Both the position numbers and the translations under genes were made by a program. Shown here piece after piece: positions 6,118 to 13,832 of a stretch of DNA of 23,958 nucleotides (position 1 is the first letter of the stretch; every line of letters begins with the position of its first letter). The notes under the pieces were generated by a model that had not been told where the DNA came from, searched no databases, and worked only from the letters and a program-made list of their open reading frames with translations. Origin of the DNA: AP-15 sp036404275 (GTDB lineage Bacteria; Pseudomonadota; Alphaproteobacteria; ATCC43930; CGMCC-115725); contig DASXAM010000204.1 of the NCBI GenBank assembly GCA_036404275.1, positions 1-23,958 of the forward strand, written 5' to 3'.

Positions 6118-8067
6118 TCAACGAGCCAGGTCGCTGACCAGCGAGAAGGCCGAGCTGCGACCGTCCTGGCCGCGATAGACCTGCAAATTTTCGAGCACCC
6201 GCTGGACATAGTTGCGGGTCTCGGCGATCGGGATGATCTCGATCCAGTCGACCATGTCGATCTTGCCGCCGCGCGGGTCGCCGTAATCGGCAAGCCATTG
6301 CCGCACTCGGCCGGGCCCGGCGTTATAGGCAGCGATCGCCAGAGCGTAGGAGCCGCCAAAATCATCGAGCAGCCGCTCGAGATAGGCGCGGCCGAGCGTG
6401 ATGTTGTAAACTCCGTCCTCGGTCAGCCGGTCGAGCGACAGGGGCAGGGGGATCTTGGCGGCGATAAAGCTCGCCGTTGCCGGCATCAATTGCATTAGGC
6501 CGCGCGCCCCGGCGCGGCTGACCGCATCGACCTCGAAGGCGCTCTCCTGGCGCACGATCGCGAACAACAGGGCGTGCTCGATACTGCCGCCGGCCGGCAG
6601 AGCGGTAACCGGATAGCCGTGGATCATCAATGGTGTCCCGGCCATGATCGCCCGCTTGGCGACGGCGATCGCCAGATCAATCCGCCCGTTCTTTTCGGCG
6701 AGATCGGCAAGCATCGCAAACTCGGTCGGCGTCTTGGCGAGGTCGGCGAGGTTCAGCAGGAAGATTTTGCTGTCGGCTCGGTCGGCAAGCTTGAAAAACG
6801 CCCGGTCGGCGCGCACCAGCTCGTCGCTGTCGAAACGGGTCTCTTCGGCGGCGTCGGGGCGAGGCTCGGGAACCGGATGCGGCGGCGCGTCGTCGCCGAG
6901 CCGATGCGCGGCGAGCTGGCCGTAAAAGGTGGACATGTGCTCGGCCCCGGCGGCATACCATTTCTGCGCGAGCGCTGATTTTGCTTCGGCCTCGGCCGCG
7001 CGCCCGCCCCAATATCCGGCCCGGGCCTTGGCATAGGGCGAATCGGCGCGAGTTAGAATGCGCGAAAAATCATCGAAGGCGCGCGCCGGGTCTTTCGTGT
7101 AGCGCAGCGCGATGTAGCCGAGCAGAAATTCGCTGTCGGCATAGGCATTGCCGTCGATCGCACCATGCTCATCGACGATCCGGTTGGCGAGCTGGGCGTT
7201 CCCGGCGGCGAGAACGCGGCGGGCGATGACCTGGCGCTCGGCCGCCCACAGCTCGGGCCGAACCGGGTCGCCCGGATGCGCCAGCAGGATCTGCACAGCA
7301 GCGTCGGTCATGTCTTTTGTACGCAGCCAATGCAAATCCGCGTAAACGAGGCCGGGGTCGGAGCGCAGCCCCGGCGCCACCTTGGCGAGTGCCGCTTCGG
7401 CACCGGCGCCGCCGGCGGCGAGCGTCAGCCGCGCTTCGGCAAGCGCCCGCCAATCTGCCGGCACCCGCGGCAGCATGCGCCGCGCCGCCTCGCTGCGGCC
7501 TTCCCATAAGAGCCGGTCGAGGCGATGCTCGTCGTCCTCGGTGCGGATCGCGGCACCGTGCTTGACGAGAAAGCTTTTTTCGTCGAGCGCGTTGAAATGC
7601 GAGCCGATCCAGGCTGCGCGCAACGCCGCGGTGCCGCCGGCAACGTCGCCCGCGTTCAGCATCACCTCGGCGGCGCGCACCTTGCCGGCGGCGCTGACCG
7701 GCGGATGACGCTTGAACCAATCGGCTGCCGTCGCATCGGTCTCGCCGATCAGCGCCTCTTCGGCATGCGCCAGCAGCGCCTGCTGCCGCGGCCAGCGGGG
7801 GTTTTGTTCGATAAAGGCGGAAATATCGGCGAAATTGCCGGGGGCGCCGGGGCTCGCGTAATCCATCCAATGCAACATCTTTGCCGGCAGCGGGTCTTTG
7901 CATGCCGCGACGGCGGCAAAAGCCCGGCTCCAATCACCGCTCTTCGCCGCGGCCAGCGCCGCGCGCAGCGACCCGAGATCGGCATCGGAGAGCGCCTGCG
8001 CCTGCACGCCGCCCGCAGCGGCGATGGCCAAAACCGTTCCCAAAACAAGACGTTTCAGCGAGAGCAA
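6118..8067 (-). CDS. Soluble lytic murein transglycosylase (Slt70-like)
   Basis: A 649-residue protein when started at TTG 8065-8067. I chose this start because a full AAGGAGG ribosome-binding site lies 9 bases upstream and the product then opens with a signal peptide (LSLKRLVLGTVLAIAAAGG, cleavage near VQAQA). A longer open frame to 8145 has no comparable site. Residues 25-490 form the long alpha-helical superhelix of Slt proteins. The SLT catalytic domain follows with E508 in AIVRQESAF, GLMQLMPATA, and AIAAYNAGPGRV, and the end ETRNYVQRVLENLQVYR is typical. It cleaves the MurNAc-GlcNAc bond of peptidoglycan, making 1,6-anhydro products, in the periplasm. It diverges from dapA, as in many alphaproteobacteria. 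Confidence 0.93.
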   Translation of the reverse strand: MLSLKRLVLGTVLAIAAAGGVQAQALSDADLGSLRAALAAAKSGDWSRAFAAVAACKDPLPAKMLHWMDYASPGAPGNFADISAFIEQNPRWPRQQALLAHAEEALIGETDATAADWFKRHPPVSAAGKVRAAEVMLNAGDVAGGTAALRAAWIGSHFNALDEKSFLVKHGAAIRTEDDEHRLDRLLWEGRSEAARRMLPRVPADWRALAEARLTLAAGGAGAEAALAKVAPGLRSDPGLVYADLHWLRTKDMTDAAVQILLAHPGDPVRPELWAAERQVIARRVLAAGNAQLANRIVDEHGAIDGNAYADSEFLLGYIALRYTKDPARAFDDFSRILTRADSPYAKARAGYWGGRAAEAEAKSALAQKWYAAGAEHMSTFYGQLAAHRLGDDAPPHPVPEPRPDAAEETRFDSDELVRADRAFFKLADRADSKIFLLNLADLAKTPTEFAMLADLAEKNGRIDLAIAVAKRAIMAGTPLMIHGYPVTALPAGGSIEHALLFAIVRQESAFEVDAVSRAGARGLMQLMPATASFIAAKIPLPLSLDRLTEDGVYNITLGRAYLERLLDDFGGSYALAIAAYNAGPGRVRQWLADYGDPRGGKIDMVDWIEIIPIAETRNYVQRVLENLQVYRGQDGRSSAFSLVSDLAR

Positions 8068-8076
8068 GGCGGCCCC

Positions 8077-8083
8077 CCTCCTT
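8077..8083 (-). promoter_or_regulatory. Shine-Dalgarno site that decides the TTG start of the lytic transglycosylase
   Basis: AAGGAGG on the minus strand, 9 bases before TTG 8065-8067. It is a near-perfect anti-16S match and supports the TTG codon over the upstream in-frame start at 8145. Confidence 0.7.
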
Positions 8084-8164
8084 GCCGCGTCAAAGATGAG
8101 GCAAAACCCATAGCGGGTTTGCGCCCTTTGGAGCAAGCGCCTCACAAAACCGGCGCCGGCGTGG

Positions 8165-8193
8165 TTGAAGCCCGTAGCGACCCAGACTATCGT
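8165..8193 (+). promoter_or_regulatory. Promoter candidate for dapA
   Basis: TTGAAG (8165-8170) and TATCGT (8188-8193) are separated by 17 bases in the divergent gap. Transcription would begin near 8200, about 27 bases before the dapA ATG. A small inverted repeat, AAACCC-ATAGC-GGGTTT, lies upstream near 8104-8120. Both hexamers deviate from consensus, so this is tentative. Confidence 0.4.
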
Positions 8194-8226
8194 CGCGACA
8201 AGAGGCCGTCACTCGGGAGGACAGCG

Positions 8227-9102
8227 ATGTTCAAAGGATCTTTTGTCGCGCTGATTACGCCGTTTCATAACGGCGGCATCGACGAAACCGCGTTTCAGGA
8301 TTTTGTCGCCTGGCAGGTCGAGCAGGGCACGCACGGCTTTGTTCCGACCGGGACCACCGGCGAGACGCCGACACTGAGCCACGAGGAGCAGGAGCGGGTC
8401 ATCGCGCTCTGCGCCGAGGTCGCGCGCGGCAAGGTTCCGGTCATCGCCGGCACCGGCACCAACTCGACCGCGCATACGATCGAATTGACCCGGATGGCCA
8501 AAGCGGCGGGCGCCACCGCGGCCTTGGTCGTTTGCCCCTATTACAACAAGCCGACGCAGGAGGGGCTCTACCAGCATTTCAAGGCGGTGCACGACGCGGT
8601 CGATCTGCCGATCGTGATCTACAACATTCCCGGCCGCACCAATGTCGACATGTCGAACGCGACGATGGCGCGGCTCGCCAAATTGCCGAATATCGTCGGG
8701 GTCAAGGATGCGACCAACGACCTCGCGCGGCCGCTCAAAATGCGGGTCGAGATCGGTGCCGATTTTGCGCTGATGTCGGGCGAGGACGCGACCGCGGTCG
8801 CCTATCTGGCGCAGGGCGGCGACGGCTGCATCTCGGTCACCGCCAATGTGGCGCCGCGGCTTCTCGCCGAGATGCACGAGGCGTGGCAGAAGGGTGAGGT
8901 CGAGACCGTGCGCCGCATCAACGAGCGGCTGATCCCGCTGCATGATGCGCTGTTCGCCGAAACCAGCCCCGCTCCGGTCAAATACGCCGCCTCGCTGCTC
9001 GGCAAATGTGAGAACAAGGTGCGCTTGCCGCTCTGCGCGATTTCGGCCGCCACCGAGGAGCGGGTGCAGAAGGCGATGCGCGGCGCCGGCCTGCTGAACT
9101 GA
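8227..9102 (+). CDS. dapA: 4-hydroxy-tetrahydrodipicolinate synthase
   Basis: A 291-residue TIM-barrel protein, the standard DapA length. The ATG at 8227 follows a GGGAGGA ribosome-binding site; the frame is open far upstream but that part is antisense to the transglycosylase. Active-site landmarks are T41-G-T-T-G-E46, Y132 and R137 in IYNIPGRTN, and the Schiff-base lysine K160 in GVKDAT. It condenses pyruvate with aspartate semialdehyde in the first committed step of lysine and meso-diaminopimelate synthesis in the cytoplasm. It is followed after 7 bases by smpB, so the two are likely co-transcribed. The neighbourhood with a lytic transglycosylase on one side and smpB on the other is common in alphaproteobacteria. 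Confidence 0.97.
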   Translation: MFKGSFVALITPFHNGGIDETAFQDFVAWQVEQGTHGFVPTGTTGETPTLSHEEQERVIALCAEVARGKVPVIAGTGTNSTAHTIELTRMAKAAGATAALVVCPYYNKPTQEGLYQHFKAVHDAVDLPIVIYNIPGRTNVDMSNATMARLAKLPNIVGVKDATNDLARPLKMRVEIGADFALMSGEDATAVAYLAQGGDGCISVTANVAPRLLAEMHEAWQKGEVETVRRINERLIPLHDALFAETSPAPVKYAASLLGKCENKVRLPLCAISAATEERVQKAMRGAGLLN

Positions 9103-9109
9103 GGCGCGA

Positions 9110-9574
9110 GTGAGGGCGGCCGACCGCTACGTCGCGCAAAACCGGCGGGCGCGCCACGATTACATCATCGAGGATACGCTCGAAGCCGGGCTCGTGTTGC
9201 ACGGCACCGAGGTCAAGGTGCTGCGCAAGGGCCAGGCCAGCATCACCGAAGCCTATGCCGACGAAACCGGCGGTGAGTTGTTTCTGGTCAACGCCAACAT
9301 TCCGGAGTACGCCGCCTCGGCGCATTTCAACCATGAGCCGCGCCGACCGCGAAAACTGCTGCTGCACCGCAAGGAGATGAACCGGCTCCTGGGTGCCATC
9401 CGGCGCGAGGGGGTGACGGTCGTGCCGCTCTCGATCTATTTCAACGAGCGCGGCCGGGCCAAGATCGCGCTCGGCCTCGCCCGCGGCAAGCGCAAGGCCG
9501 ACAAGCGCGAATCCGAAAAAGCGCGCGACTGGCAGCGGAGCCGCGCCCGCATCCTGCGCGAGCGCAACGCCTGA
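9110..9574 (+). CDS. smpB: SsrA-binding protein SmpB
   Basis: A 154-residue protein from a GTG start 7 bases after the dapA stop. Family signatures are VAQNRRARHDYIIEDTLEAGLVLHGTEVKVLR, the ANIPEY segment with HFNHEPRRPRKLLLH, and the basic tail with KRKADKRESEKARDWQR. SmpB binds tmRNA and brings it to stalled ribosomes for trans-translation; the basic C-terminal tail enters the mRNA channel. No tmRNA gene (ssrA) was found in the window. The start could be argued, but no better codon exists between the dapA stop and the conserved region. Confidence 0.96.
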   Translation: MRAADRYVAQNRRARHDYIIEDTLEAGLVLHGTEVKVLRKGQASITEAYADETGGELFLVNANIPEYAASAHFNHEPRRPRKLLLHRKEMNRLLGAIRREGVTVVPLSIYFNERGRAKIALGLARGKRKADKRESEKARDWQRSRARILRERNA

Positions 9575-9627
9575 GCCGCCAGCGCCCGGCTGGCCTCGCC
9601 GCCACGGTTGGTGCTATTTCGCCGGTG

Positions 9628-11160
<1,533 letters not shown>

Positions 11161-11161
11161 G

Positions 11162-11200
11162 GCCGGCGCACCATGCTGCTCGCGATGGCGAAGCGCCGGC
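11162..11200. terminator. Inverted repeat between convergent genes, possible bidirectional terminator
   Basis: GCCGGCGC (11162-11169) and GCGCCGGC (11193-11200) form a perfect 8-bp stem with a 23-base loop. It lies in the 66 bases between the stop of the carboxyltransferase gene and the stop of the convergent PEP-CTERM gene. There is no T-run on either side, so the terminator role is inferred from position only. Confidence 0.4.
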
Positions 11201-11226
11201 ACTGAAACGTGCCGCGCCGATTGCGA

Positions 11227-12117
11227 CTATCGCCGGCGGCGCAGCCGGAAGGCGCCGAGCCCGGCGAGCGCCAAACCGAACAGCGACAGGCTCGCCGGCT
11301 CGGGCACGGTCACGCCGGTTAGCGAGAAGGTCGCGTTAAAGGTCGGGGGCACGTCCCCGCCGACGATGTCGGTGCCGACCCGCAGCCAGTCGGGGTCAAT
11401 GGTTCCGTCGCGCGTCCAGCTTTGCAGATCGTTGAACCCGGGCGGAAACGGCGTGCCCGGCGGAACGATCGGCTTTGGCGCCGATAGCCAGAAGAAGGAG
11501 CCGTCGCCATTGGTGACCTCGACCTGCGGCACAAAAAAGTAATGGTCGGCCGGCAGTGAAAGTGGTTTGTCGAAGGTCACGCCAAACTCGAATTCTTCGC
11601 CGGACAGCGGTCCATTGCCGCCGGTGGTCTGACCTGGTTTTTTGTGAATGCCACCCGGTTGAACGGAATTGGCCGCGGTAACAGAACCGAGGTCGGCCGC
11701 CAGAAAGTGAAGGCCGCCGGTCGCCGCATCGCGGTCCGCGAACGCGATATCGGACGGCGAGTTCACGCGCGTCGGCACATTGGGTGTCGAGAAGGTCGGC
11801 GGTCCGCTGGTGCGGCCGACATCCGAATCGTTTGGGAAGACGCGGTAGATTTCGACCACGACCTGACCGATGCTGCTTCCGGGCCGGCTGCCCGTTATTA
11901 ACCCCGTGAAGGTCGCGCTGGTGATCGTCGTGGCTTGGGTGAGGGCAAAATCGTCGCCGGCCTCGATCTCGAACCCGAAAGGAGTGTCAGGGCGAGACGC
12001 CGTAGCTATTTTGTCGTCAGTATTGCCGGTGCTGAAAAAGAACGCATCGGCAAAGGCCGGGGTCGCCAGCGCGGTGGCGGCGACGGCAAGAATGGCGGTT
12101 GCGGCAGCTGGTTTCAT
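11227..12117 (-). CDS. PEP-CTERM sorting-signal secreted protein
   Basis: A 296-residue protein. The ATG at 12115-12117 was chosen because GGAGGA lies just upstream and a signal peptide follows (hydrophobic run, then ATPAFADA). The C-terminus is a classic PEP-CTERM signal: VPEPASLSLFG at 271, a hydrophobic membrane segment ending GLGAF, and a basic tail RLRRRR. Such proteins are exported by Sec, then processed by an exosortase and delivered to the cell surface or extracellular matrix, often with exopolysaccharide. The middle is beta-rich with no domain that I recognise. No exosortase gene is in the window. A close sigma54-promoter match lies about 105 bases upstream, which fits the RpoN control known for some PEP-CTERM genes. 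Confidence 0.88.
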   Translation of the reverse strand: MKPAAATAILAVAATALATPAFADAFFFSTGNTDDKIATASRPDTPFGFEIEAGDDFALTQATTITSATFTGLITGSRPGSSIGQVVVEIYRVFPNDSDVGRTSGPPTFSTPNVPTRVNSPSDIAFADRDAATGGLHFLAADLGSVTAANSVQPGGIHKKPGQTTGGNGPLSGEEFEFGVTFDKPLSLPADHYFFVPQVEVTNGDGSFFWLSAPKPIVPPGTPFPPGFNDLQSWTRDGTIDPDWLRVGTDIVGGDVPPTFNATFSLTGVTVPEPASLSLFGLALAGLGAFRLRRRR

Positions 12118-12510
12118 CGGATCCTCCGGCTGGGAGACGAGACCGCATAGGCGGACCGTGCGGTGGGGAGGAACGGCGGCGCGAAACACCGCTTTCCAGG
12201 AACGAGCTTACAGAATGCTTTACGCAAAAAACGTGCCGAGCATCAGTTATAGTTAATATCAATAGCTTGGGGAAGTTTGGTTACCGCGTCACCACCAATC
12301 ATGTTAAGGAATCCGACAGCTTGGCTGTGGCCACACTTTCCGTTTTCGCCTGAAAACCGAGGATTTCCGGCGGTTTCCGACCCAAATCCCGGTGTAAAAA
12401 ATCTCGACAACGCGCACCGCAAACGGGGCTGGCCCGCCCGGCGAAACCCGCTAGGATCGGCACGGCAACCGGCCGGACCGGCGGCGCAACACCGAGAAGG
12501 GAGAAACGTC
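12118..12510. other. Divergent intergenic region between the PEP-CTERM gene and the MFS gene
   Basis: About 390 bases without a supported gene. It includes an AT-rich patch (about 12240-12265) unlike its GC-rich surroundings, the sigma54 site at 12223-12238, and a 10-bp palindrome TGTGGCCACA at 12326-12335. No clear sigma70 promoter for the MFS gene was seen. Open frames crossing it look like extensions or shadows. Confidence 0.6.
12223..12238 (-). promoter_or_regulatory. Sigma54 (RpoN) -24/-12 promoter candidate for the PEP-CTERM gene
   Basis: On the minus strand CGGCACGTTTTTTGCG matches the sigma54 consensus TGGCACG-N4-TTGCW at all but the two outer bases, with exactly 10 bases between the invariant GG and GC. 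The transcript would start near 12212, giving a leader of about 95 bases before the ATG at 12117. An activator site would be expected further upstream (above 12300); none was identified. Confidence 0.6.
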
Positions 12511-13785
12511 ATGCTCGCCTGGTTCGGCGAATTAAACACCAAGGAACGTCGCACCATGGGCGCCTGCTTTGGCGGCTGGGCGCTCGATGCGTTCGACGTG
12601 CAGATGTACAGCTTTGTGATCCCGACGGTGATCGCGCTGTGGTCGCTGTCGCGCGGCGAGGCTGGCCTCATCGGCACCGTCACCTTGCTGATCTCGTCGC
12701 TCGGCGGCTGGTTTTCCGGCACCCTCGCCGACCGCTACGGCCGGGTGCGGATGCTGCAGATCACGATCCTGTGGTATTCGATTTTTACGTTCCTGTGCGC
12801 CTTCGCCCAGAATTTCGAGCAGCTCTTTATCTTGCGCGCATTGCACGGCTTTGGCTTTGGCGGCGAATGGGCGGCGGGTGCGGTGCTGATGGGCGAGGTG
12901 ATCCGCGACAAATATCGCGGCCGCGGGGTCGGGCTGGTGCAAACCGGGTGGGCGGTCGGCTGGGGCGCCTCGGCGCTCGTCTATACCGCCTGTTACTGGC
13001 TGTTGCCCGAAGCGATCGCCTGGCGCGCCTTGTTCGCGATCGGGCTGGTGCCGGCGATATTCGTGTTCTGGATCCGGCGCCATATCGACGAGCCGGAAAT
13101 CTACGCCAAGGAGCGGGAGAGGCGGCCGCCGGTTGGCGTTGCGCATCTCTTCTCGGCGTTTCGCGGGCCGCATCTGTGGACTACGGTCAAGGTGGCGTTG
13201 ATGGTGACCGGCGCGCAAGGCGGCGGCTACGCACTTGGCATCTGGATGCCGACCTATCTGCGCACGGTGCGCCATCTGTCGGCGACCAGCACCGGCGGTT
13301 ACCTGTTGGTCCAGATTTTGGGAGCGCTATTCGGCTTCCTATTGGGCTCGTTCCTCAGCGACGCCATCGGCCGCCGTTGGACCTTTATGGTCTCGGCGCT
13401 CGGCTCCTTTGTCATGATCCTGATCTACATGTTCGTGCCGATGGGCAACACCGCGCTGCTGTTTGTCGGCGTGCCGCTTTTCACTGTCTTTCTGATCAAG
13501 TTCCCGCCGATGGGCCCGTTTATGACCGAGCTGTTCCCGACCGCGGTCAGGGGCACGGCGCAGGGCTTCTGCTATAACGCCGGGCGTGCCATCGGCTCGA
13601 TCTTTCCCACCATGGTCGGCTATGTCAGCCAGGTGCTGCCGTTGGGGGCGACGATCGCCGTCTTTAGCGCGGTCGCCTCCGGCATCATGATCGTCATGCT
13701 GCTGCTGCTGCCCGAAACCCGCGGCCGCAGCCTCGCCAGCCTCGAGCCCGAGCCGGCCCTGTCGGCCGCCGAAGGGAGCAATTAG
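12511..13785 (+). CDS. MFS transporter (sugar/aromatic-acid:H+ symporter-like)
   Basis: A 424-residue membrane protein with about 12 hydrophobic segments. The ATG at 12511 has GAAGGGAG just upstream; the frame is open earlier, but that part has no membrane character. Signatures are DAFDVQMYSFVIP in helix 1, the inter-helix 2-3 motif GTLADRYGRVRM, RALHGFGFGGEWAAGAVLMGE in helix 4, and the matching SDAIGRRW in the second half. These resemble the aromatic-acid/shikimate-type and sialate-like symporters of the MFS. It probably imports an organic acid with protons across the inner membrane. It lies 47 bases upstream of the molybdo-hydroxylase subunit, so a shared substrate is possible. Substrate not determined. 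Confidence 0.88.
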   Translation: MLAWFGELNTKERRTMGACFGGWALDAFDVQMYSFVIPTVIALWSLSRGEAGLIGTVTLLISSLGGWFSGTLADRYGRVRMLQITILWYSIFTFLCAFAQNFEQLFILRALHGFGFGGEWAAGAVLMGEVIRDKYRGRGVGLVQTGWAVGWGASALVYTACYWLLPEAIAWRALFAIGLVPAIFVFWIRRHIDEPEIYAKERERRPPVGVAHLFSAFRGPHLWTTVKVALMVTGAQGGGYALGIWMPTYLRTVRHLSATSTGGYLLVQILGALFGFLLGSFLSDAIGRRWTFMVSALGSFVMILIYMFVPMGNTALLFVGVPLFTVFLIKFPPMGPFMTELFPTAVRGTAQGFCYNAGRAIGSIFPTMVGYVSQVLPLGATIAVFSAVASGIMIVMLLLLPETRGRSLASLEPEPALSAAEGSN

Positions 13786-13832
13786 GCGCCTCCCGGATGG
13801 TCACGCCGTCGCGTGGACAAGGCAACGAGACG

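Noticed and set aside
13740..13785. Repeat-like C-terminus of the MFS gene (EPEPALSAAEGSN)
   Set aside because: It resembles translated dispersed repeats, but the stretch is too short and no second copy was seen in the window.
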